From contig OZ024898.1 of NCBI GenBank assembly GCA_964017195.1, positions 9,561,130 to 9,625,129 on the forward strand: a stretch of 64,000 nt of DNA. The letters are read 5' to 3'. Below, piece after piece: positions 58,601-64,000 of this stretch (the stretch's first letter is position 1; each line of letters begins with the position of its first letter). A model generated the notes under the pieces. The model was given only the letters and a program-made list of their open reading frames with translations, was not told where the DNA came from and ran no database searches. The translations under genes were made by a program, and so were the position numbers. Source of the DNA: Siderastrea radians (Eukaryota > Cnidaria > Anthozoa > Scleractinia > Rhizangiidae).

Positions 58601-61600
58601 TGTATTGCCACTTTTGAAATATCAAACCTGTGCAGTGCAGTTGAGGAGTCTCTTCAGACCTTGACGATAATTTCCACTGAAGATAAAACAAATACAAGGG
58701 TTGATAGCACAATTTGCGTAAACAAGGTACAAGGTAATAAAAATTAAGTGTGTGATGCCACAAGGAACTGATGTACCGTCCCATGTAAAGAAAGTTAACA
58801 AAACGATAGTACTGTCGGGCAAAAAACACAAAAGAAATCCTAACACAATAGCGATGGCCATCTTTAAAATGTTTCCGTTTCTTCTCGCGCGCTGTTCCTG
58901 AGCATTGGCCGATTGCTCACCTGGAAAAACCTGTGTCTTTTGTTTGATCAGGATGATGGAGTAAAGTACGGCCAGCAAGGCGAAAGGAATATAAAAAAAT
59001 ACAACGAACATTGCGAGAGCGTAATTTGCATAGGATGAGGACTCTCCAAAGACTTCGTTTCATCCAGTCACGCAAGCCAGTTTTCCTGGATATTCAATAA
59101 GTTTAGAGGAGAATAAGTGTGGCGAGTTCACAGCCATCGCGACGATCCAAGTTGCAAGAATGAAGAAGGGACACAGTTTTGAACTGATCAGTGGAGAACG
59201 GATGGGAAATACCACAGCTCCAAATCGATCAACTGTTATCAGAACCAGGCTCTCAATAGACCACACGACAGTGGAGACGTTATTTAAGAAGGCACGCAAC
59301 TTACACAAGACCTGACCAGGGAGACCACTGATAAGCCAGGATTCCACGTACAACGGTGTTATTTTTAACGGCAAGAAGAATTACAGCAAGTCGGAGATGG
59401 CCATGTTTGTGATGAGATAGTTTATCGGTTTCCTCATGGTTTGCGTTTTAGAAACAATGACTACAAGGAAAGAATTCCCTACCAGGGAAACAAGAAGAAT
59501 CAGGCAGAACACAAGGGCTTTCCCGATTTGTTCCGCTACTGCATTAGAAGCAGTAAAGCAGCTTGTTTCATTGAGCGTTGTGTTCATATTTGCTGGCCTT
59601 GTGATAGTTCAGATCTGATATTCTTTAAAAAAATTTAAGTGGTTTTTAATAGCAAGCTCTGTTCTATTTATCTTCTATTGAAAAAGAGAGAAACGTTAGC
59701 AGTCGCCATGCGGGAACCTTAGAATAAGCTAAGGCGAATACAAACCCTTATTTGTTTCCAAAGGGCGGTTTTTAATTAGCAACTGTCACCACAGATGTAA
59801 CAGCTTTTAAAAAGTTAATGGCGATCAAAATTTGTTTTAAGTTGCAAACGCCCATGACATAAAAGGGGTTAAAACAGCAAATGATCTGAAAAGATAGCTT
59901 GCTTGACTCGCTACACAATCGGCCTTAAGAGTGGGCAAACAGCAAAGAATCCAACACAGCATCAGCGCAAATCAATTTCACTGACAAATCCTTAATTTTC
60001 ATCCCCTAAAACATGTCTTCAAACCAAATTACACGGGCCAAACTGCAACAAAACACCCCCAAAGCACTAAGCCAATAGACTCGTTTATCTTATATTCTCT
60101 GATCGCGAGCTTCGGTCGCCTGTGGTCAGCTAATTACACCTCGGCTTAGGCCTGACTCTCAAGCGAACAAACTCATTATACTGGGCACTTTCATTAAATT
60201 TCTGTTAGAAGCCTATAACAAGGGAAGCGTTTGTTTTAATAAAAGGCAATCTTAACCTACAAATTTCGGTTTTCAATGTTCTATTCGGAAATTTCATTTC
60301 ATATTTATTTATACTGCAAAAAACTCTTGGCTTGTTTGCAAAGTCATTAAATTTTGTTGTTTTCAACAAGACCAACGGATCGTCTACGGCAGTGAGGCAG
60401 GTGCAAGACTCGCTATCTCTTAAAGTAATTACCGTAATGTTCCGGAAGTAGCAACCTTCCGAAAGTAGCGATACAATTTGACGTTTGCTAGCAAATTCCG
60501 AAATAAGGGAAAACTAAAAGTGCCGCTGCTCCGCAAAATAAGGATCTCGTTAAAGTAAGTTGACTCTCTGTACACGAGACAGGGGAGAAAACGTTAACAG
60601 ATATCCCGTGCCACAAAAGGCATAGCAAGAGCAAACTGCTTGTTCTACAATAAAGTGCATAGTGCTGTAAGAACAGGAAGATTAAAGGCTGTTTCTTGGA
60701 AACATTGTAACCTTTTAAATAGCAATTGTACCTATCTAAACAGCACACGAAAAATCGCAAATTTCGCAGCTGCGTGCAAACCTGGACATAAGTGACTCAG
60801 GTGAATCGCACCACATACGGCTCGCACTTTTGCTTTTGCGAGGGAAGAAAAGTAACCAGGGACGTTACTTGCGGAACTTTCCACTATGTATTGCAAGTTT
60901 TGAAATATCAAACCTGGGCAGTGCAGTTGAGGAGTCTCTTCAGACCTTGACGATAATTTCCACTGAAGATGAAACAAATGCAAGGGTTGATAGCACAATT
61001 TGCGTAAACTAGGTACAACGTAATAAAATTTAAGCGTGTAATGCCACAAGGAACTGATGTACCGTCCCATGTAAAGAAAGTTAACATAACGATAATATTG
61101 TAGGGCAAAAAACACAAAACAAATCCTAACACAATAGCAATGGCCATCTTTAAAATGTTTCCGTTTCTTCTCGCGCGCTGTTCCTGAGCATTGGCCGACT
61201 GCTCTCCTGGAAAAATCTGCGTCTTCAGTTTGATAAGGATGATGGAGTAAAGTACGGCCAGCAAGACGAAAGGAATATAAAAAAATACAACGTACATTGC
61301 GAGAGTGTAATTTGCAGAGGATGAGGCCTCTCCAAAGACTTCGTTCCATCCAGTCACGCAAGCCAGTTTTCCTGGGTAATCAACAAGCTTAGAGTAAAAC
61401 AGGTGTGGCGAGTTCACAGCCATCGCGACGATCCAAGTGGCAAGAATGAAGAAGGGGCACAGTTTTGAACTGATGAGTGGGGGACGGAGAGGAAATACCA
61501 CGGCTCCAAGTCGGTCCACTGTTATCAGAACCAGGCTCTCGATAGACACGACAGAGGAGATATTTTTCAAGAAGTGAAGCAACTTACACAAGGCCTGGCC

Positions 61601-63840
61601 AAGAGAACCACTGATAAGCCAGGAGTCCATGTACAGCAGTGTTATCCTTACTGGTAAGAAAAATACTGGATGCAGTAAGTCGGAGATGGCCATGTTTGTG
61701 ATCAGATAGTTTATCGGTTTCCTCATGGTTTGCGTTTTATAAACAACAACTCCAAGGCAAGAATTCCCTACCAGCGAAACAACGAAAATCAGGCAGAGAG
61801 CAAAGGTTTTCAGGATTTTTTCTGCTGTAGAATTCGCAGGACTGGAGCAGCTTGATCCATTTACTGTTATGTTCATGTTTCCCGACTTTCTGATGGTTGA
61901 GATATTGATCAGACAATAGGCAAAGGCTTGGCTGTTCCTCGGTTCACCGTCGTGTTGTGTTTGTCTGCGGAAGTTTTGACAGTGCTGTTATCCTACCAAA
62001 TGCAAGTGGTATCTTGAGAGCAGCTGCTATTTATTCTCATGTGTAAGAAGGCTCTGATTGGCTCTCTACAATAACATATCAGCTTGTATCCTCCAATTTG
62101 ATAAGTCGTGCAAAACATGCAGATGTTAAATAGTTACTTAATAGAAAGTTTTAACAGAAATGTTTCCAGTGGCAAAATAATCTCATTTCGCACAGAAAGG
62201 GCGTTGTCGATATAATAAAATAATTTTCGACTCAATCTAAGTGTATGTAAAGACAAGATTTTGCAGAAAAATTTAATCTATTCAAACAGTGATATGATAT
62301 TTTTTCTTTACTGCCGTGCACAGTTAGCAGCAAAACAGCAATCAGGAATTTTCATATTCTTATATTATAACTATGACAGGAGTTCCAGTCAAAACAAAGA
62401 TCAACGCGTCGTTATTTTGACCACATTTGAAATTTACACAGTTTAGAGTGTTCAGATGGATAATGGCAAACTTTATCCACGACCTATTACATATTACATT
62501 GTAACTTCAGGTGTTCTTAAGTCTCGACTAGTCAAAGGTAGGCGTATCACCAGTTCACTATCATTTAAAACACGTTAAACACTGTTCTTAGCTTAAACTA
62601 TTACTAACTCAAGCTATCCACTAGTTTAACGTTCCCTGAAACATGACAAGACGACCCGTGCAGTTGTAGTGTAAAGTAGAAATAATCCATGGCCTCAACA
62701 CGTATCTTGAGCAACTAAATCAAACACTCTCCTCAGCATCCCGACCCACACTACACCTCCACTCCATTATCACCAGGCAATTCGATCACTTTTGAAACAA
62801 GAAGGTGCCCAGGCAGAGTTACCCATTTGTGAAGATTAACGGATTGCAAAGAACACATTTGTATTAGCAGCTTGGCAAGTTTAAGAACGTTTACATGAAA
62901 AGTCATTCAACTACCTGTTGCGCACAAAGCCCCGTGCGCGCTGGCTAGGTTTAGAGCAAGGTACCCCAACCTACATATCAATTTAAAGATTATAGAAACC
63001 TGTAAAATAAGAGTATTATGGATCGAGGAAAAAACGTGACCACTACGATACGTTAAACTAGAATTTACCAATTGTCACAAACTTGAATTACCCGCTCTAC
63101 TGTTGTACTTTAACTCTACCGAAGATCTAGTAGTTGCAAGACAATAAGCAGACGTTTGCCTTTAAAACCGTGTCGGGGATTTTTGAGGTCAGTTTTCAAA
63201 AAGAAATAAAATTGAATGAAAGTTTAGTAATCAATTTCTGATCCCAACCGAACGCTTGGCGTTGGAGCCTACAATGTTACACCCAAAGCAAAATTCCCAA
63301 ATGCCCGAAAAATTGACATTCAAGCATCTCCGTGTTTTTAGGGTGTCTCTGTAAACATGTAAATTTCAATGTGGTGACAGAAGCTAGTGGTTACAGTAGT
63401 TACAGAACGTGTTCACCATTTACGAAAAAAAAATATCCGGAAACTTTGGTTGGACTGTAACTAGTAAGGCTATTTTGGTTTTCGCTACCGGAAACTCCAA
63501 ACGGAAATTGTGTTCCATTCACTTTTTTTCGACCAGTTTCAGGTCCTGCGCCAATAGCCAACTGTAAAGTAGAGTGAACTGCAAATGGCACACGCCAATC
63601 TCGAACGGAATTTCCCATTCGGAAGGTTTTGCTTACCATTTGCAGAACGGTAGACCAACCGGTTTCCCCCTGTAAATGGTAACCAACCAGAAGCTAGAGG
63701 TTATAGCTTTCACCGAATGTCAGGCCCTTACGTTAGTGTGTACTTACCTAGACGGTACGTGCCATTGTACTTGAAGCCACACCAGACAGCCACGTTGAAC
63801 TTAATGAAACCGCGCCCATACAAAGTGACTGTGGAGTTTT
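34595..63840 (-). CDS. ANTXR-like: Anthrax-toxin-receptor-like (TEM8/CMG2 family) membrane protein, 3' part
   Basis: Nine exons on the minus strand with fully consistent phases: 63748-63840, 43584-43653, 42741-42876, 40640-40744, 39515-39598, 37771-37851, 36232-36288, 35406-35495 and 34595-34675. In order they give the end of the extracellular Ig-like domain, an acidic linker, one transmembrane helix ending WWFWPR, a proline-rich stretch, the hallmark KWPTVDSSYYGG motif, a WGDKGSTEAGARL segment and a C-terminal RPQPGG. Family members bind collagen-type matrix through an N-terminal von Willebrand A domain, which must lie right of the window. The final exon was not settled. One option is 34059-34133 (acceptor GGACCAG, stop TGA); the other is read-through to a stop near 34559. 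The first intron in view is ~20.1 kb and contains a GPCR array. Confidence 0.9.
34890..34995. repeat. Short tandem repeat GCTGATCCTCCTACGCAGTA
   Basis: Several imperfect copies of a ~20-30-base unit combining CTGATCCTCCTACGC and GCAGTAGGCGTAT. Confidence 0.8.
35071..35124. repeat. Short hairpin MITE
   Basis: CAACCTCGTTCTCAGGGTC is mirrored by GACCCTTGGAACGAGGTTG. Intronic. Confidence 0.7.
35406..35495 (-). CDS. ANTXR-like: ANTXR-like exon: variable tail segment
   Basis: 90 bases, phase 0. Acceptor TTTTTTTTCAG, donor GCTAAG then GTAAGA. It encodes an acidic stretch (NDTDETEDS) followed by PSKRSSTPGCW. Position and phase support it; sequence conservation is weaker than in neighbouring exons. 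Confidence 0.75.
35990..36140. mobile_element. Palindromic MITE
   Basis: TGTTCCAGGCTC at the left end is mirrored by GAGCCTGGAACA at the right end. Inside, GCGAACAG and its complement also pair. It lies in an ANTXR-like intron about 90 bases from an exon. A CAAA-rich tract follows at 36150-36202. Confidence 0.8.
36232..36288 (-). CDS. ANTXR-like: ANTXR-like exon: WGDKGSTEAGARL segment
   Basis: 57 bases, phase 0. Acceptor AAACCGCAG, donor GCCAAG then GTGACA. It encodes VDWGDKGSTEAGARLAKAK, matching the WG.KGSTEEGA.L pattern of the family tail. Confidence 0.9.
37523..37660. mobile_element. Palindromic MITE (ACAATTATCCTGC type)
   Basis: GAATAATAAAACAATTATCC is mirrored by GGATAATTGTTAATTATTC, with further internal pairing (GGAATATCCCCTGAT, ATCAGGTGATATTCC). 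It lies in an intron about 110 bases from the KWPTVD exon. Confidence 0.85.
37771..37851 (-). CDS. ANTXR-like: ANTXR-like exon: KWPTVD..SYYGG motif
   Basis: 81 bases, phase 0. Acceptor TTTCTTGCAG, donor GTCAAG then GTGAGT. It encodes KWPTVDSSYYGGGGVGGI, the most conserved piece of the cytoplasmic tail in this family, including a tandem tyrosine pair. Confidence 0.93.
38748..38819 (-). mobile_element. tRNA-like SINE head (second family)
   Basis: The reverse strand reads GGCAGGGTGGCCGAGTGG (box A-like), an anticodon-like loop CTTCGAG and GGTTCGAATCC (box B). The acceptor ends do not pair, so this is a SINE head or tRNA pseudogene rather than a working tRNA. Confidence 0.6.
39255..39440. mobile_element. 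TTAA-flanked MITE (family B)
   Basis: TTAACCCTTAAAGCCC at the left and GAAGGGTTAA at the right, with TTAA at both ends. The interior (GTGACAAGCATCTAATTTCTCC) also appears at 38602-38635. Related to the elements at 1713 and 43385. Confidence 0.65.
39515..39598 (-). CDS. ANTXR-like: ANTXR-like exon: proline-rich cytoplasmic segment
   Basis: 84 bases, phase 0. Acceptor CACTTTTTCAG, donor AAGACG then GTAAGT. It encodes PPRDYQPTVAAEPLTEPPPR followed by PPPPVQKT. It could bind SH3 or WW partners (inference). Confidence 0.85.
40040..40365. repeat. Two-copy ~190-bp direct repeat
   Basis: GCAACATTTGTTGCGCAACA (or close), followed by AGTTG.A..AAAATGT and CGTATTACTTGGCC, occurs at about 40118 and 40307. 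It lies in the intron before the transmembrane exon. Confidence 0.75.
40640..40744 (-). CDS. ANTXR-like: ANTXR-like exon: transmembrane helix
   Basis: 105 bases, phase 0 at both ends. Acceptor TTTCTGACAG, donor AGAAAG then GTAAGT. It encodes a ~20-residue hydrophobic helix (VGLIVALLFLFAFLILLAV) ending in WWFWPR, the juxtamembrane signature of the family. Confidence 0.93.
41688..41950. repeat. GT run, G run and C-rich low-complexity tract
   Basis: (GT)n then a run of thirteen or so G, followed by CCCGC/CTCCCG-rich DNA to about 41945. Open frames here are artefacts. Confidence 0.85.
42306..42420. mobile_element. Palindromic MITE (ACAATTATTCG type)
   Basis: AAAACAATTATTCGCC at the left is mirrored by CGACGAATAATTGTT at the right. 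The centre contains CCTTCGGCTCGGTTTCGG. Related in design to 37523-37660. Confidence 0.75.
42741..42876 (-). CDS. ANTXR-like: ANTXR-like exon: end of Ig-like domain and linker
   Basis: 136 bases. Acceptor TTCTTTTGTCAG (the nearer CTACAG would break the frame), donor ACAGAG then GTTTGA. It encodes LLQVSMNNGTTFVSSDVNIT, a final cysteine and a charged linker TPEKEEEKRPTE before the membrane. NGT and NIT are potential N-glycosylation sites. Confidence 0.9.
43385..43577. mobile_element. TTAA-type MITE (family A), right end truncated
   Basis: Over most of its length it closely matches the element at 1713 (shared GTGATGAGAATAAAGGAAGTGATCACCAAGG-like core). It starts with TTAACCCTTTAAGCCC, but the expected right terminal repeat is missing and the sequence runs into the donor of an ANTXR-like exon. 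Confidence 0.65.
43584..43653 (-). CDS. ANTXR-like: ANTXR-like exon: Ig-like domain
   Basis: 70 bases. Acceptor TCTTTTGACAG, donor GAAAG then GTAAAA. It encodes TKAKAVEDRRLICPVPAL. The VED...CP.P pattern is diagnostic for this domain. A TTAA-type MITE lies immediately beyond the donor, within about 7 bases. Confidence 0.9.
44620..44830. repeat. GPCR-array spacer, duplicate of 47625-47855
   Basis: GGCGCTAGCT...AACAATGCAC-like, CAATCAACCGC...CTGTTAATT and TATTATGAGCTTGGGTT appear in the same order in both places. This shows that intergenic DNA was copied with the receptors. Confidence 0.7.
45302..45343 (-). pseudogene. GPCR C-terminal remnant
   Basis: Only the last ~14 codons of the receptor tail are left (reverse strand AGACTTCTTGGGTGTTTTGG), followed by the 3' flank shared with the copy at 45692. 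It is a relic of a lost array member. Confidence 0.7.
45692..46600 (-). pseudogene. Class A GPCR copy with frameshifted TM7
   Basis: Single exon, 302 codons. It is normal from MNTTVNGSSC through TM6 (LCWAPFGII). Compared with paralogs it lacks eight bases in extracellular loop 3 (TGG is followed directly by ATCAGTTCC). The frame therefore shifts, and TM7, the NPxxY-type motif and the tail are replaced by an unrelated 35-residue end. The TM3 motif is GRF rather than DRF, losing the aspartate. The conserved Cys of ECL1 and ECL2 are present. It probably cannot signal normally, though a six-helix product could be made. Confidence 0.85.
49410..50135 (-). pseudogene. Class A GPCR pseudogene, several deletions
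   Basis: The start codon, N-terminus and TM1 are missing: the 5' UTR-like ...AACTATC joins straight to AAAACGCAAACCATG. Just before TM2 there is another deletion with a frameshift. TM2 to TM4 are well kept (MAISDLLYPLFFLPLKITEL, IDRFGAV). The second half of TM5 and loop 3 are deleted in frame. TM6 ends in a nonsense codon (FLP then TAA), and the remaining TM7/tail reads in another frame. Confidence 0.92.
51065..52032 (-). pseudogene. Class A GPCR copy with a 1-base deletion in TM6
   Basis: Full length except for one missing base in the T run at the end of TM6 (PYSIIIF then TGA). The next frame continues with TSVSCGITRLNFITLYLVYA, NPCICF and the tail ending TAQD. The N-terminal part keeps VDRFGAVVFPLRS and the loop cysteines. 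Either a young pseudogene, a polymorphic null allele or an assembly/sequencing error in a homopolymer. Confidence 0.88.
53524..53805 (-). pseudogene. GPCR 3' fragment (TM6-TM7)
   Basis: Only the TM6-TM7-tail region remains (TSVPCGILRYYFITLYMIYA, INRCICF, tail). The conserved Pro after Asn is Arg (NRCICF), and the upstream part reads through stops. Its 5' side meets the 3' flank of the intact gene at 53894 abruptly, marking a duplication breakpoint. Confidence 0.85.
53894..54868 (-). CDS. Intact class A (rhodopsin-like) GPCR, array member
   Basis: Intronless 324-residue seven-helix receptor. N-glycosylation sequons are at N2 and N6. TM1 carries N38 (in WNS rather than the usual GNS), TM2 D66 in NMAISDLL, and ECL1 C97 can pair with ECL2 C173. 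TM3 ends DRF (121-123) in place of DRY. TM5 has P202, TM6 has CFLP (255-258) in place of CWxP, and TM7 has NPCICF (297-302) in place of NPxxY. A short tail ends GCFGAEEE. The ligand is unknown; overall it resembles cnidarian peptide/amine-type orphan receptors. The start is the ATG shared by all copies. Confidence 0.93.
   Translation of the reverse strand: MNTTVNGTSCSSSTNAAAEKIGKTFVLSLILVLSLVWNSCLGVIVYKTQTMRKPINYLITNMAISDLLYPLFFLPLKITELYVDFLFISGPLGQALCKLRSFLTYVSTVVSIESLVFITVDRFGAVVFPLRSPLISLKLCPFFILSTWIVAIAVNSPHLFYAKLVEYPGKLACVSGWNKAFGESSFHAIYALVVFILFFYIPFALLAVLYSNILIKLKTQVLSGEQAANAEQQRARRNRNVLKMAIAIVLGFVVCFLPYSIIILLSFFPWSGTSVSCGMIDYQYIASFMVYANCAINPCICFSFSGNHRQGLKRLLGCFGAEEE
55407..55625 (+). 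CDS. Acidic ORF inside the transposon
   Basis: 72 residues from ATG (MASEITFVGDEEIQFLSS), rich in Asp/Ser (GYDDCTSDSDDGSENI) and ending SDEDFFG. Further coding-like pieces follow in other frames with stops (55795-56040; about 56235-56358, ending GRTETVEIEI). Together they look like a decayed transposon gene or the first exon of one. Function unknown. Confidence 0.4.
   Translation: MASEITFVGDEEIQFLSSVTIPNLRQALEENFLDSDSGYDDCTSDSDDGSENILEKSCSEDASDMSDEDFFG
56888..57223 (-). CDS. Opposite-strand ORF inside the transposon
   Basis: 111 residues from a true ATG close to the right terminal repeat. The first ~35 residues look coding (MTDRKRRQMLQRFFAELNES), the rest less so, which suggests an exon end near residue 36. 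A divergent two-gene layout is seen in several DNA transposon groups. No domain was recognised. Confidence 0.3.
   Translation of the reverse strand: MTDRKRRQMLQRFFAELNESMKLPEVNVQAQGLGKVFQLWALNCGTCLSFPENWWNGRSKRIEAVRSHRYGCWSSNERVCNRSVRTTLTTEPSCVCLIELKAELIIYKLER
58622..59587 (-). pseudogene. Full-length class A GPCR pseudogene with two in-frame stops
   Basis: From MNTTLNETSC to the tail ending TAQV the frame is unbroken over 322 codons except for two stops. A 6-base deletion in TM2 turns LLYPLFF into LL-stop-FF, and TGG in ECL2 (VTGW) has become TGA. A 3-base insertion adds a Trp (VVWSIESL). Motifs DRF and NPCICF are kept. The close match to the intact gene at 60908 suggests recent loss. Confidence 0.93.
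60908..61876 (-). CDS. Intact class A (rhodopsin-like) GPCR, array member
   Basis: Intronless, 322 residues. Sequons at N2, N6 and N15; GN38S in TM1; D66 in TM2; C97-C173 expected disulfide; DRL (121-123) replaces DRY; P202 in TM5; CFLP (255-258) in TM6; NPCICF (297-302) in TM7; tail LLNCTAQV. About the same length as its sister at 53894 with no gaps in the helices. An ATTGG (inverted CCAAT) in a GGCTCTGATTGGCTC context lies about 180 bases upstream of the ATG. Ligand and coupling unknown. Confidence 0.93.
   Translation of the reverse strand: MNITVNGSSCSSPANSTAEKILKTFALCLIFVVSLVGNSCLGVVVYKTQTMRKPINYLITNMAISDLLHPVFFLPVRITLLYMDSWLISGSLGQALCKLLHFLKNISSVVSIESLVLITVDRLGAVVFPLRPPLISSKLCPFFILATWIVAMAVNSPHLFYSKLVDYPGKLACVTGWNEVFGEASSSANYTLAMYVVFFYIPFVLLAVLYSIILIKLKTQIFPGEQSANAQEQRARRNGNILKMAIAIVLGFVLCFLPYNIIVMLTFFTWDGTSVPCGITRLNFITLYLVYANCAINPCICFIFSGNYRQGLKRLLNCTAQV
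61877..63403. other. Upstream flank of the last GPCR and intron sequence
   Basis: The first ~200 bases include the shared array flank (CTATTTATTCTC-like) and GGCTCTGATTGGCTC near 62050. From 62.1 to 63.4 kb no gene or element was recognised. Confidence 0.4.
63404..63690. mobile_element. Palindromic repeat, same family as 12370-12720
   Basis: TTCACCATTTACG at the left is mirrored by CTGTAAATGGTAACC at the right. The inside matches the 12.4-kb copy (GGACTGTAA..AGTAAGG, AATTGTGTTCCATT). It lies 58 bases from the first ANTXR-like exon in view. Confidence 0.65.
63748..63840 (-). CDS. ANTXR-like: ANTXR-like exon: Ig-like domain strand region
   Basis: 93 bases. Acceptor TTCCGTGCAG, donor CTAG then GTAAGT. 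It enters needing one upstream base and leaves one base (G) that joins TA of the next exon into Val. It encodes STVTLYGRGFIKFN and WCGFKYNGTYRL, matching the Ig-like domain that follows the vWA domain in this family, including its conserved cysteine. Confidence 0.85.
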   Translation of the reverse strand, partial: KTPQSLCMGAVSLSSTWLSGVASSTMARTV

Positions 63841-64000
63841 CTGCACGGAAAGGTAAAAAAGGTTTATGACTCGTACGCAAAAATGACCAACTAGCTCAAC
63901 TGGTAATTTCCAAAAATATTGACCTATGTTGGATGAAATGATGAACGTGAACCCCGCAGTTAAATGTATTGAACTTAAGCATATTAAAACAACAACCTCA

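Larger units (their letters stand above)
43654..63747 (-). other. 20.1-kb ANTXR-like intron containing the GPCR array
   Basis: Bounded by the donor after CTAG (63747) and the acceptor CTCTTTTGACAG (43654). The joined codon gives a continuous Ig-like domain, so this is a single intron. It holds eight GPCR-related copies on the same strand, a 2.28-kb transposon, and repeated non-coding spacers. 43.8-44.6 kb, 47.9-49.3 kb and 62.1-63.4 kb hold no recognisable gene. Confidence 0.85.

Noticed and set aside
60732..61361. 209-codon minus-strand frame overlapping the intact GPCR
   Set aside because: It is the shifted-frame shadow of the 60908-61876 receptor; paralogs have similar shadows.

Overview
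The window looks like nuclear DNA of a cnidarian, most likely a stony coral or a close hexacorallian. This is inferred from spliced animal genes, AT-rich non-coding DNA packed with short foldback transposons, tRNA-derived SINEs and microsatellites, and a tandem family of intronless class A GPCRs of cnidarian type. No bacterial or organellar genes are seen.

Layout. From 1 to about 28.4 kb there is almost no recognisable coding sequence. That stretch holds a 1.2-kb foldback, many MITE-like inverted-repeat elements (several with clear target-site duplications), a ~107-bp tandem repeat, a 74-bp alternating tandem repeat, a ~190-290-bp diverged satellite broken by an inserted element, and a ~95-copy TACC microsatellite. 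Two isolated exon-like segments (3466-3576 minus, 5058-5156 plus) are the only gene candidates. From 28.97 to 32.99 kb lies a four-exon plus-strand F-box/leucine-rich-repeat gene. Its last exon reads in two frames that meet at a run of seven T. From 33.5 to 34.05 kb there is a SINE array.

From 34.6 kb to the right edge the minus strand carries nine consecutive exons of an anthrax-toxin-receptor-like (TEM8/CMG2 family) membrane protein: the end of the extracellular Ig-like domain, the transmembrane helix, and a proline-rich cytoplasmic tail with a conserved KWPTVD...SYYGG motif. All exon phases match. The N-terminal von Willebrand A domain must lie beyond base 64000, and the last exon is unresolved.

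The intron between the first two of these exons is about 20.1 kb. On the same strand it holds a tandem array of single-exon rhodopsin-like GPCRs: two intact genes (53894-54868, 60908-61876), four full or long broken copies, and two short 3' remnants. The flanks of the copies are duplicated too, so the array grew by segmental duplication. A 2.28-kb DNA transposon with an 8-bp target duplication has inserted between two copies; a sister unit at 59965-59972 preserves the empty target. The array is a local birth-and-death system living inside a host gene. Shared transcription with the host is possible but not shown by the sequence.
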